From: Synaphobranchus kaupii
Lineage: Eukaryota > Chordata > Actinopteri > Anguilliformes > Synaphobranchidae
Assembly: GCA_029718625.1 (NCBI GenBank)
Contig: CM056376.1
Span: 80,868,541-80,932,540, forward strand
Reading direction: 5' to 3'
Length of the DNA stretch: 64,000 nucleotides
In this document: in pieces, positions 25,801-32,495 of the stretch
Layout: each line of letters starts with the position of its first letter
Numbering within the stretch: the first letter of the stretch is position 1
Notes under the pieces: generated by a model
What the model saw: the letters and a program-made list of their open reading frames with translations, nothing else
The model's database searches: none
Told to the model about the DNA's origin: nothing
Position numbers and translations under genes: made by a program

Positions 25801-28800
25801 ACAGTGCTGTTATTTTACAAAATATATGCGGTTAAATTTCGTTAAAGGCACCTGCAACAGCTGAGAATAAGCTACCAATGGCTTCCATCTCACCTTAGAA
25901 AATGCCAAATTAGCCTGCTTGTTTAACAAATTTTGTTTGATTATGCAATGAAGCAATCAACTCATGTTCAAGCTTCATCCGAAGTTCATTACCTGCATTC
26001 TAATTTTGATTAATAAAATAAATAACGTCATTTTGCCTTAATGATGACAATAAATACAATAAAGCTGTCAGGTTGGCAACCCATAGGTTCACGCATATTT
26101 TCTCTTGTTTTATAATGTCCTGCTTATGGAAATGTGACCAACCTGTTTTACTGGTAGCGTAATGCTTTAAAACAATCCTCTTTCCCAGGAAGACCGCTAA
26201 AAGTGCGATTTACAGCAGGGGAAACAGACCTTCTCCTGTAAAGCGCACATGCAGATAATGATATTAAAATTAATTGTGAATTAATTGTAACATGCTGCAA
26301 ATTTGTTTTAGTTTGTAATTAGACGCTTAGTTCTCTTTAAGATCTTTTGTTCAGTTATGGAATAACAGGTGAAATCAGCGGGGTTTTAATAAGCTGAGGG
26401 TTATGGAAACTTTGTCACTGTAATTTAAAAAAATATGAAGGACGAAGAATAGCTAAGGTTACAATTCAGTTAACATGGTGACATTTATCTCCATTTTTTA
26501 ACCATAGGCTATCGAAAAACCTTATGCACAGTGAATCTGCTGTAGCCTAGGCTATTTGAAAAACAATAAAAGCAATATTCACTGGACAAGGTTTTGAACT
26601 TTTTTCAGTCACAAACCATTCTATTTACTTACAGGCTGTATTCCTAGATAAACAGAGCTGTATTGTAATGACATCTGAAGCGAATTTTCAGAACTCAAAT
26701 GTCCGTCTATTGCAGTGCGCGAGTTTTCCATTGAATGACAATTCACGCATTAGGTGTAAATGACAATTTGCGCATTATGCTTGATATAGGTGTTATCAGC
26801 TCCTTTTTAATGGACAGCCATTGTCCCGTACCATCGCACATCGCCTGGATGTTGATGGAGTGGGCTGAGAGCAATGTAATGTGGCATTCCCCTTCGCTGA
26901 GGGAAAGGTATGTGGACCTATGGAACCTTTTATTATTATGCATTTTTGATATAGCCTACACAATAATAATATTTCACATTGTAATCTAGATATTTTAGTC
27001 ATGCTTGTGCGCGCCCCTGTGTGTAACAGACAGGAGGGTACACGCATTGTGCACACACCTATGTAGACGCACCTATATGCGCCGTTAAAATAACATGTAA
27101 ACAACTGCGACATGACTTTAGACCAGGTTTGTGGTGGTTCTAGCGCAAGCGATTTCTGCTGGCTCAAGATAGCAATACGCCAAAAAGAATCCTGGCCACT
27201 CCTCATCTTAAGAACAATACACCCAGTTCACTTGTAATGGGCGCAAGAATAAATGGTATTTAAACGGCGTGAACATAAGGCGTTATAATGAACCATGCGC
27301 CGGGTGTAAAATAGCAAAGACACTTGCGTTTGGGTTAGTGCCGCTTAGTGCCGGGTGTAAGATAGGGCCCTTCAAGTTATCCATCCATATCTACTGTATT
27401 TCTGGCAGCAGAGTGATGATTTAAGGTTTGTTTGATACGTCAGACCCTTGATGACTTAGAGCCATTTAGCCAACTATGTGTTTCCATACTGTTCCAGTGT
27501 AATTTACAGCTAAATATAGTCCCACCCCCCAATTCCCATAGAGATCCATTCAAATGCAGAGACATTATAGAATCGCTTGTAAGAGAACCAGAAGTCACAG
27601 ACATCAGGAAGTCATGGCATGCAAAGGATATGCGACCAAATATTATTTAATAAAATTTAAAGGCACAATCAACTTAGTGTATGTAACCTTCTGACCCACT
27701 GGAATTGTGATATAGTGAATTAAAAGTGAAATAATCTGTCTGTAAACAATTGTTGGAAAAATTACTTGTGTCATGCACAAAGTAGATGTCCTAACTGACT
27801 TGCCAATACTATAGTTTGCTAACATGAAATCTGTGGAGTGGTTAAAAATGAGTTTTAATGACTTCAACCTAAGTGTATGTAAACTTCCGACTTCAACTGT
27901 ATGTTAGGCAGCTCAGGCATAGAATATATTTTATGGAACTCTTATAGTACTTTGTTGCATGGTAAAAATCGTGTCATTGTGATTCCACAGCTTTTTGTTA
28001 ATCTGTTTGTTAGAATTGATATGATGATGATTATTATTCTTGTTGTTATTTTTGTTGTTATTATTATTATTACTACAGTTTTTCTCAATTGTTTGGACAC
28101 ATTTTCTGAAATGACCTAATTTCTCAATAAACACAAAACCAACATGGTGTGTATGTGTGTGTGTGGGTGCGTGTGTGAGAGTGTGTGTGTGTGTGTGTGT
28201 TTGTGGATATGTGTCTGTTTTGTGTGTGTGTGTATTTGTGACTGAGTGTATGTGCACATGCTTTCAGTTCTTATATGTGGCGAGTCTGGTCACCACCATC
28301 AGTGACGTATTCCCCAACACACTGCGGAAGCCAGGACGCCATGAGGTCCTCGTGCTCATCATAGTCCTGATCTGCTTCCTGTTTGGCTTGCTGCTGGTCA
28401 CAGAGGTAATGTTACTGCACATCTCACAGCATTTGCGAATTCATCTGTACAAAGCCATGGTTGGTGCTTGTACAACCCTATTAATTCAACCACCACACAC
28501 CTAAATGAGTGTTTAGCTAAATGCAGTTAATTGTAACAAACAAAGTATTAATAGAACAGATCTCAGTTTCGACCAAAGACTTTCATCTTTTAAAAACATA
28601 TTGTTGCATACTTGGCACGTGGTGCAGTGGTTAGCACTGTCGCCTCACTGCAAGAAGGTACCGAGTTCGAATCCCGGCCGAGGGCCTTTCTGTGTGGAGT
28701 TTGCATGTTCTCCCCGTGTCTGCATGGGTTTCCCCCGGGCACTTCGGTTTCCTCCCACAGTCAAAAGACATGCAGGTTAGGCTAATTGTAAACTCTAAAT

Positions 28801-31800
28801 TGCTCGTAGGCATGAGTGTGTGAGTGAATCGTGTGTGTGCCCTGCGATAGATTGGCGACTCGCCCAATGCATGCTGGGATAGGCTCCAGCCCCCCTGCGA
28901 CCCTGACCAGGAATAAGCGGGTTAGATGATGGATGGATATTGCATACTTTTGCAAGCTCCAACGTAATAATTTTTCAAGCCTGAGTGAGATTTGCTAAAT
29001 GATAATAATGCTTCCAGTGGTGCATATGTATTTCTTGTGGCACACTTTACAACAGAGGATACAAATAAGAAGCTCCACTCTAAAAAAAATTTAAAAAAGT
29101 TAAAGAACATAATGAAATACAAATGTTATTCATTTACCCAAAGACTAGGCAAAGTTGTTTCAGTGTGGGCTTTCTCCTTGCTTCTCTCAGGGGGGATTCA
29201 ATGTCTTCAACATGATTCGTATGCATGGTATATCCGGGGCTGGCTTAATGTTTATCGCTTGTTTTGAAACAATCACAATCGGATGGATCTACGGTGAGTA
29301 ATGCCACTTCCTTGAGTACTTGACTTACTGTAAATACAGGTCAGTCCCCAGTAGGTAAACAAATATCTTTCCACAACAATATAAATTTGTTGGAGCCACT
29401 TTAGCTAAAGATTAGCTTATGTTCCTCAGATTGGGGCCTTGTTAAATGTATAAAACCATGAGATGCTTTTCTCAGTTAGTTTTTTGTTTCAGCTGTCCAA
29501 AAGAAAATAATGTCTGCACAAGCCTATGTGTTACGACCTCTGAATATAAAATAGCTAATTAGGCCTACTTTTCAACTGGTTGGCTAAACAAGCTGTTTTT
29601 GGTTTGGCAGGTGCAGACCGTTTCTATGACAACATTGAAGACATGATTGGATACCAGCCATTCCCTGTGATAAAGTACTGCTGGCTGTTTGTGACTCCCC
29701 TTTTCTGTGTTGTGAGTGCTCTTAACTTGTCTCTCTCTGTCCCCTCTCTTTTCCCCTCTCCATCCTTCCCATTCTAACTCTCTTTCTCCCCTTATCTCTC
29801 TCTTTGTCCCACCTTGTCTCACCTATCAGCATCTTTGGTTCGACTTGAGGGTCCAGTGATTTCTTACTAATGCATTAATCAGCAACTCAGAACTGAAACT
29901 ATATAAACCTCAGTAACAAACCTCAAAGCTATGTTGCTTTCGTTGGTCACACTTTAAACTAAGTGTTAATCATAAAGACTTTATATATCATATATAATGA
30001 ATTCATGAACATGACATAATGGCCTCATAAATAAATACATATGCCACTGTTGTGCTTCATAAAGGGTGACATACCACCTTTTGCAACATGTTATGCCAAA
30101 TGACATAACCAACAATGTCACCTGGTTAATGGCTAAACATTATAATGTTCAAAAATGTGAAAATTCATAACTTTCAAAATGTTTGACTCATAGACATGCA
30201 ACCAAGACTACTTTATGAGCCTGCTCAGAAGGAGCAAATAATATTATTGAAAATGCAATATTTAGCATTATTGGCCATTGTTGCATTCAAAAAGAATAAT
30301 CCTTAAAAATCTTCTTGTGATGAAGTGCAAGTCCGATTGACATGAAACTTTGTTCATACCATCTCTGGATGATTCCCTTACTTCACTGGAAAATGTTTCT
30401 ATGTTCAATGGGCCTCATTTATGAAATGTGAGCAAAACTAATTTTTACGTAAATTGTTCGTATTAGGGAATTTGGCCGTATTTTGGCGTTCATCAGCGTT
30501 TTCGTATCTGAGATTTGTTCGCACGTGCCAACAAATTTTACACCTGCTCAGGACCTCGTGTACCGCGTTCGTAAATTCAGAATGCCGCTGAATGTAGCTT
30601 CTGAGTGATAATTAGAGAATTAATTTATTTTTTATGTTAAATTCACAAGACTAAGTGTAGCCTTTGAAATACACATTGCAAACGTAATAAATTATGATTT
30701 AAAAAGCAAGCAGATTACGCCTATTAATCATCTTTTCTAAATTGCTAAAAAATTTTAATTCTACATGACCTTACATAGGCTATGCTAATTAAAACACACA
30801 TTTAACCAATGAACGAAATTTGCCTTGATAACGGCCTTGCATGCAGAGGTTATAGTATCGCTTCTAAGAGTACCTGGAAATAAGATATCAGGAGTCTTTT
30901 GATATCCTTTTATATAGAGTCATGACGGCATCACCTTTTTACCTGTGGAATACCTGTTTACCACAGAAGTTGTTTGAGAGAATGGCAAGAATGTGCAAGG
31001 CCGTTATCAAGGCAAAGGGTGGCTACTTTGAAGAATCTAAAATATATGACTTTTTTTTATTTGTTTAACACTTTTTTGGTCTTTGCATAATTTAATTTGT
31101 GTTATCTCATAGTTTTGATGTCTTTACTATTCCAAAATGTGGAAAACAGTAAGAAATAACTGAAAAAAACCTTCTATGAGTAGGTGTGTCCAAACTTTTG
31201 ACTGGTACTGTATCACTAATTCTACTGTCAATGTACATTTCACATCCATCTCCAAGCTGTTTATGCTGTTACACATTACAGCTAGCTTGCTAGTTGCATG
31301 GCTATGACTCTCAACAGCAGGAAATGTTTTAACCATCCACATTTCTTAACAGTACCGTCACAAGAAGCAGCACCACACATTTCACTAGATGGCAGTAGTG
31401 CAAATTTAGATTACGTTCTTGAAGAGAAGCAGCAGGTTCAAATTTCAAAAACTCAGAAAATCTAAGTGATATTAAAACACATTTAATCAGCATCCTGTGT
31501 CCTTGCAGTCTTCTAAAACGTGTGTATATACTGTGATTTGTTTAATTTTTTATCTCTGGACCTCTGTTGGTACAGGTTTTGATCATTTACAGTCTGGCCA
31601 TGCCTTGGATATATCCGGGCTTGTGGATTACCAAAACTGCTGCCCTGCTGATGCTGGCACCGATACTGTGCATTCCTGTTTTTGTCTTGGTTCCCATCTC
31701 CAAGGTAAGGCTTCATATTTAGCGTGATGCTGGCAGTCCCATCTCACATCACTGCCACTGTGACCCTGCACACAGTAACTCCCCATAGACTAAACAGAAC

Positions 31801-32495
31801 ATGCACAGAAATAGCTGAGCATTTGTTTGTTCACACTGTTTACTTGTGACATCCTCTGAGTAGCATGGGAAAGACCATGTAGTTTCTGCTTCTATAGGCT
31901 TCTTCTGTGTAGGTTTACACAGATAATTTAATTATCTTTGTTTAAGCTGTTTACCCGTTATCAATGTTATGGTACAGTACTATTGCTTTACTACGAATTC
32001 ACATAAATATTATCGCAGCTCATATCTTAATATCACTTTTTATCAGATAAATCTTTGCTTGACTTTAAAAAGTACTATAAGGTCTTTCTGCAAAGTCCTC
32101 TTCCTAGCTCCTTGCATTTTAAATTGCTTTTTAAAATCAGCAATGAATAAATAAATACTTTTTATGGTTTGTATGGTTTATATTGTATGGGAAAATAAAG
32201 GTTATTCTATTCTATTCTAATTTCTGTGCTCCTGTCATTACTCTCTCAGGCTGTAAGTCATGTTTACAGATTGTAAATGACTAATGTCTAGCTGTGTTTC
32301 TCTGTGTTGATTGCTGCTGTCCGCCTGTCCCAGGATCAGCTTGATTTCACAACGCCTGCCAGTGACCTGAAACAGGCCCGTCCATACAAGCCGCGGCTGA
32401 GTCTGTGCAAGCGCGTCATCTTAGGGGGGCGCAAGCCAGACAGCAAGCAGGCGGACGAGGAGAAGCCTGCCGCAGAGAGCACCAGTGGTGTCTGA
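1765..32495 (+). CDS. SLC6-family Na+-coupled transporter, 3' half (9 exons)
   Basis: Coding exons are 1765-1899, 15202-15305, 16438-16562, 20354-20466, 28268-28405, 29191-29293, 29611-29711, 31576-31704 and 32334-32495. Together they give 1110 bases (369 residues plus stop), with GT-AG borders and splice phases that agree throughout. The order is TM5, TM6, TM7, EL4/TM8, TM9, TM10, TM11, TM12 and a cytoplasmic tail. Family landmarks include [24 protein letters not shown] and [14 protein letters not shown]6 proteins are plasma-membrane symporters that couple Na+ (usually with Cl-) to uptake of GABA, betaine, taurine, creatine, glycine or monoamines. The exon lengths 104/125/113/103/101 match what I recall for the GABA/betaine/taurine/glycine branch. 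TM1-TM4 exons lie before the window. The subtype cannot be fixed, because TM6/TM7 diverge at ion-site positions and the loop before TM12 is short. In mammals SLC6A12/13 and PARP11 share a chromosome arm, which fits this neighbourhood. Confidence 0.93.
2631..3471 (-). mobile_element. Defective Tc1 element with long TIRs
   Basis: The termini CAGATCCTTTCCAAAAAATT and the inverted AATTTTTTGGAAAGGATCTG are flanked by TA dinucleotides at 2629-2630 and 3472-3473. The arms stay nearly identical for about 200 bases. Between them lies only the N-terminal part of a transposase (2815-3228, minus). The DDE half is gone, so the copy cannot transpose by itself. Confidence 0.88.
2815..3228 (-). pseudogene. 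Truncated Tc1 transposase, DNA-binding half
   Basis: The frame reads [20 protein letters not shown], then [14 protein letters not shown] (helix-turn-helix), an arginine-rich [13 protein letters not shown] stretch and a second HTH-like part ending [14 protein letters not shown]. This is the bipartite paired-like domain of Tc1 transposases, about 137 residues. Full proteins are about 340 residues with a DD34E core, which is absent here; the frame runs straight into the right TIR. It lies antisense to the host gene, in an intron. Confidence 0.8.
3476..5703. mobile_element. Large fold-back element, about 110-base inverted ends
   Basis: The left end (3476-3620) and right end (5560-5703) are inverted copies. 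They share CATAGAG-type termini, CCCGGAAG, GGGTTCCCTCGCCAGATTTC, GGTCTGTGGTTAATAT and CGTTTTGTT. The interior contains an AG microsatellite near 4335-4360 and a GCTAGC-rich hairpin. No transposase frame is present, so the superfamily is unknown. It abuts the Tc1 at 2631-3471. Confidence 0.7.
4640..5020. repeat. Imperfect GCTAGC-rich hairpin
   Basis: Arms around 4643-4770 and 4845-5015 are inverted copies. They share AGCTGCCTA, CCTAGCTAGCTGGCCATAT, ATTGCCTAGCTAG and the outer CTTGCTAGCCATTTTAACAT block. Tetranucleotide CTAG/GCTA runs make both arms internally repetitive. Confidence 0.6.
5704..7655. other. Intronic, nothing recognised
   Basis: The ACCCAGGTAAGATGG block at about 5719 repeats one at about 2523, so the two copies flank both elements to the left. 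Otherwise I see AT-rich unique-looking sequence with no coding, RNA or intact transposon signal. Confidence 0.35.
7656..8112. mobile_element. Possible MITE with GGCCAGATTCAGAG ends
   Basis: The left AAGGACCAGATTCAGAGTTC is mirrored on the right by ATCTCTGAATCTGGCCCTT. The interior near 8060-8090 holds the CTATCCCTTTAAG motif also seen at 50505-50518. No protein is encoded, and the target duplication is unclear. Confidence 0.5.
8743..9880. mobile_element. Palindromic Tc1-like copy A, mismatched ends
   Basis: The left side carries a CACCGATCAGCCACAACATT Tc1 terminus (8743-8812). It is followed by a second Tc1-type end with TTTGTACATAGTCACACCC (about 8905-8960). The right side is a third type, GGGGTGCCAATAAT...CACTG, next to TA at 9881. 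Between them (about 8979-9635) is a long palindrome with roughly 300-base arms, folding at CCATAGAGTTCAATAGG. No transposase frame survives. Confidence 0.7.
9883..11324. other. Intronic; one GC-rich hairpin
   Basis: At about 10895-10945 a GC-rich inverted repeat (CCCCCGTCCTCTAGGGGGG, then GGCATGCCCCCC) stands out from AT-rich surroundings. It resembles fragments of dispersed fish repeats. The remainder shows no supported feature. Confidence 0.35.
11325..11596. repeat. MITE-like repeat, copy 1 of an inverted pair
   Basis: This block starts ATTGGGATGGCAGGTATGCC, passes CAGGGTTTCCTACAGAA and ACAAGCCCCAAACTTGG, and ends CATTTTGCCTGCC. It matches the reverse complement of 20058-20319 almost end to end. 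The two lie in different introns of the transporter gene. No coding sequence is visible. Confidence 0.75.
11742..11977 (+). repeat. tRNA-headed SINE-like unit 1
   Basis: The head at 11742-11811 has an A-box-like GTGGTCTACTGGTTACAG and a B box GGGTTCGAGCCC. Between them lies an anticodon-arm-like CTCACACACAGAGG. The tail shares TTTATTGCAAAGGCAAA and CCAATATTAACTGTTCA with unit 2 at 12036. It fits a tRNA-derived retroposon rather than a functional tRNA, because the acceptor stem is poor. Confidence 0.5.
12036..12235 (+). repeat. tRNA-headed SINE-like unit 2
   Basis: The head at 12036-12113 has TTTGGTCTTCTGGTTAGCG (A box) and GTGGGTTTGTATCCCGCC (degenerate B box). It is followed by AAATTTATTTT and the same tail as unit 1. 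The heads differ more than the tails, so the two units may have different tRNA ancestors or uneven decay. Confidence 0.45.
12710..13867 (-). pseudogene. DIRS-type retrotransposon ORF1 (gag-like) remnant
   Basis: Three minus frames follow each other: 13247-13867, 12847-13329 and 12710-12937. The first has the [12 protein letters not shown] cysteine/histidine motif near its start, a basic APKRKG/SRKKGK patch and an acidic Ser/Gly-rich end. The second holds a [15 protein letters not shown] block and [14 protein letters not shown]. The third holds [20 protein letters not shown]. This order is what I know from DIRS1-group ORF1 in fish. The frame changes (near 13250 and 12900) show decay. No reverse transcriptase or tyrosine recombinase is beside it. 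Confidence 0.65.
13868..15201. other. Intronic, nothing firmly recognised
   Basis: The sequence is AT-rich before the TM6 exon. The minus frame at 14690-14911 is open for 73 codons but has no family motif, and I do not call it a gene. No intact repeat was seen. Confidence 0.35.
15202..15305 (+). CDS. SLC6 exon: TM6
   Basis: This 104-base exon lies between a CTCAAG acceptor and a GTAGGT donor (phase 2). It encodes [14 protein letters not shown], then [17 protein letters not shown]. The family pattern is VW(I/L)DAATQIFFS. Here Asp is Asn and the chloride-site Gln is Glu, while the substrate/Na1 Ser (LYS) is kept. The SSYNRY segment that ends TM6b is conserved. Confidence 0.93.
15306..16437. 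repeat. Intron with inverted Tc1 transposase fragments
   Basis: Around 15530-15600 the minus strand keeps the classical Tc1 [12 protein letters not shown] stretch around a catalytic Asp. At 15598-15616 the same sequence returns in the opposite orientation, giving a short fold-back. From there to about 15820 the plus strand resembles the end of a Tc1 unit, finishing near GGGTGCCAATAATAG. No complete transposase frame survives. The rest of the intron shows nothing recognisable. Confidence 0.6.
16438..16562 (+). CDS. SLC6 exon: TM7
   Basis: This 125-base exon lies between CTCACAG and GTGAGT and completes a Lys codon. It encodes [19 protein letters not shown] and a GFGAYSIGL loop. In an ungapped alignment to family TM7 the Asn that binds Na1 and chloride is Thr, and the chloride-site Ser four residues later is Asn. 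The AGFV signature confirms the register. Confidence 0.93.
16563..17571. repeat. Intron with T/G homopolymer tract
   Basis: A TTA microsatellite lies at about 16725-16749. A T-rich run followed by 24 consecutive G (17092-17115) is the most extreme homopolymer of the window. No coding signal is present. Confidence 0.7.
17572..18674. mobile_element. Palindromic Tc1-like copy B
   Basis: The termini CAACTCCAATTCCAAAAAAG and inverted CTTTTTTGGAATTGGGGTTG are flanked by TA (17570-17571, 18675-18676). Both arms then carry CAGGTAAACAGGTGATG and the shared core (ACTCTTGATAT, AATGGATCTCTATGGG, GGGTTGTTTCTCCTG). The core folds at about 18095-18110. It has no transposase. The 366-649 element has the same ends. 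Confidence 0.82.
18677..20057. other. Intronic, TA microsatellite only
   Basis: A (TA)n run at about 19050-19070 lies in otherwise unremarkable sequence. I found no splice-supported exon between the TM7 and TM8 exons here. Confidence 0.35.
20058..20319. repeat. MITE-like repeat, copy 2, next to the TM8 exon
   Basis: This is the reverse complement of 11325-11596, with shared blocks GGGATGGCAGGTATGCC, CAGGGTTTCCTACAGAAAT-type sequence and ACAAGCCCCAAACTTGG. Its edge is 34 bases from the exon at 20354, leaving only the pyrimidine tract and acceptor outside the repeat. Confidence 0.75.
20354..20466 (+). CDS. SLC6 exon: EL4 to TM8, GLDSQ motif
   Basis: The exon is 113 bases, between CCCTGCAG and a GTACGC donor. 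It encodes [27 protein letters not shown] and then GLDSQ. The Asp and Ser of GLDSQ normally coordinate Na2 and are intact. The acceptor sits only 34 bases after an inverted MITE copy (20058-20319), so this intron's branch-point region may lie in or beside transposon sequence. Confidence 0.93.
20890..21054. mobile_element. Single Tc1-type terminal repeat
   Basis: CAGTGCCCTCCATAATATTT followed by GGGACAAGGACATATTTTTG is a common fish Tc1 end. The sequence runs to about 21050 with no matching right end close by. It is a truncated copy. Confidence 0.55.
21063..22501. mobile_element. hAT transposon, non-autonomous, perfect 8-bp TSD
   Basis: The element begins TAGTGATTAATCCCGG and ends GAAACACTA. 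It is flanked by identical GTCCAGAC at 21055-21062 and 22502-22509. The TAGTG...CACTA termini and 8-bp duplication are diagnostic of hAT. The subterminal parts are rich in CCCGGGA-type motifs. No transposase frame of useful length is present in its 1439 bases. Confidence 0.85.
22510..23263. other. Intronic, faint transposon traces
   Basis: A stretch at about 22718-22800 (GCTCTGCCAGGCCTGTACTG, then CAGCCATCTTCAGCTCCTGC) resembles an internal part of other fish DNA transposons. Nothing is complete. Confidence 0.3.
24096..25676 (-). mobile_element. Near-full-length Tc1 transposon
   Basis: The left end CAGTGCTCAAAGACATTAAG follows TA at 24094-24095. The right end ...CTTAATTTCTTTGAGCAGTG mirrors it, but the outer TA there is lost. 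The element is 1.58 kb with a transposase on the minus strand covering most of it. Of all the Tc1 copies in the window this one is the most complete. Confidence 0.85.
24355..25415 (-). pseudogene. Tc1 transposase with one frameshift
   Basis: The N-terminal part (25047-25415) has the paired-like HTH domain: [18 protein letters not shown], then [12 protein letters not shown] and the basic GQGRRRAT. The C-terminal part (24355-25050) has the DDE core with [16 protein letters not shown] and [12 protein letters not shown], giving a DD34E-type spacing. The halves are in different frames. The break lies near 25091, in a short T run after VHV, and looks like one missing base. The combined length of about 340 residues is normal for the family. 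Cut-and-paste transposition at TA is the family role; this copy is inactive as it stands. Confidence 0.85.
27902..28267. repeat. Microsatellites before TM9 exon
   Basis: (ATT)n-rich sequence lies at about 28025-28075 and (GT)n at 28146-28240, ending about 20 bases before the 28268 acceptor. The long GT tract can affect splice efficiency by length variation, which is an inference. Confidence 0.75.
28268..28405 (+). CDS. SLC6 exon: end of TM8, IL4 and TM9
   Basis: The exon is 138 bases, from a CTTTCAG acceptor to a GTAAT donor, phase 0 at both ends. It encodes [16 protein letters not shown], then the basic RKPGRHE linker and the hydrophobic TM9 ending GLLLVTE. In the common family form, F-x-x-VE-S/G-LVTA, the Glu is replaced by Ala. 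Confidence 0.92.
28614..28939 (+). mobile_element. tRNA-derived SINE with 10-bp TSD
   Basis: The head GGCACGTGGTGCAGTGGTTAGC (A box) and GAGTTCGAATCCCGGCC (B box) is followed by the fish SINE body (GAGTTTGCATGTTCTCCCCG) and a GGATGGAT tail. Identical TTGCATACTT lies at 28604-28613 and 28940-28949. The insertion is in the intron between the TM9 and TM10 exons. Confidence 0.9.
29191..29293 (+). CDS. SLC6 exon: TM10
   Basis: The exon is 103 bases, from TTCTCTCAG to GTGAGT. It encodes [19 protein letters not shown] and then [11 protein letters not shown]. The opening GG and closing W-(I/V)-YG are standard for the end of TM10. The length equals that of the equivalent exon in GABA-transporter-type genes. 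Confidence 0.93.
29611..29711 (+). CDS. SLC6 exon: IL5 and TM11
   Basis: The exon is 101 bases, from TTTGGCAG to GTGAGTG. It encodes [18 protein letters not shown] and then [13 protein letters not shown]. The [11 protein letters not shown] sequence is close to the betaine, GABA-2/3 and taurine members and is the best subfamily hint in the protein. Confidence 0.94.
29712..30840. other. Intronic, one transposon-like end
   Basis: GGGCCTCATTTATGAAATG at about 30410 resembles a dispersed DNA-transposon terminus, but no partner end was found. The rest is AT-rich without features. Confidence 0.35.
30841..31210. mobile_element. Palindrome-core fragment fused to a Tc1 right end
   Basis: 30841-30970 matches the core family (GCAGAGGTTATAGTATCGCT, then GGAGTCTTTTGATATCC) most closely to copy B. 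It runs into a transposase C-terminus reading [17 protein letters not shown] (plus strand, 30995-31045). It ends in the GTCCAAACTTTTGACTGGTACTG terminus before TA (31211-31212). The left half is missing, except for a 22-base inverted piece at about 30824-30845. Confidence 0.65.
31576..31704 (+). CDS. SLC6 exon: shortened EL6 and TM12
   Basis: The exon is 129 bases, from GGTACAG to GTAAGG, phase 0. It encodes [17 protein letters not shown], then [20 protein letters not shown]. Related genes have about 168 bases here and carry a YxPLxYNxxYxYP stretch before TM12. Here only about PWIYP remains, so extracellular loop 6 is about 13 residues shorter while the reading frame holds. Confidence 0.88.
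32334..32495 (+). CDS. SLC6 last exon: cytoplasmic C-terminal tail
   Basis: After a TGTCCCAG acceptor the exon encodes [19 protein letters not shown], then a basic stretch ([11 protein letters not shown]) and an acidic end ([14 protein letters not shown]), followed by TGA. The TPASDL segment matches the TP(A/S)(S/E)D element common after TM12 in SLC6 proteins. The hydrophilic tail ends in a possible PDZ-type hydrophobic residue. Confidence 0.9.
   Translation, partial: DQLDFTTPASDLKQARPYKPRLSLCKRVILGGRKPDSKQADEEKPAAESTSGV

Larger units (their letters stand above)
23840..27370. mobile_element. 3.5 kb element with GGGCYCTATCTT ends, inside copy C
   Basis: The left GGGCTCTATCTTGG and right GTGTAAGATAGGGCCC are inverted. 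TTC stands outside both ends and could be a 3-bp duplication. The subterminal parts are rich in GGCGCTAAG / CGGGTGTAA motifs. No transposase of its own was recognised; the only coding part is the Tc1 inserted at 24096. The superfamily is unresolved. Confidence 0.6.
23266..27899. mobile_element. Sleeping Beauty-type Tc1 ends around nested insertions (copy C)
   Basis: The left end CAGTTGAAGTCGGAAATTTA and right end ...CTTCCGACTTCAACTG are flanked by TA (23264-23265, 27900-27901). Each arm is about 250 bases. It has an inner direct repeat (GTTTACATACACTAAG near 23475), as in the IR/DR structure of salmonid-type Tc1. Inside is the palindromic core (23520-23835, 27375-27645). The core is interrupted by a 3.5 kb insertion, which itself contains a Tc1. 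Confidence 0.85.

Noticed and set aside
28157..28260. Cys/Val repeat frame before the TM9 exon
   Set aside because: It is a translation of the GT microsatellite; the real exon starts at 28268.
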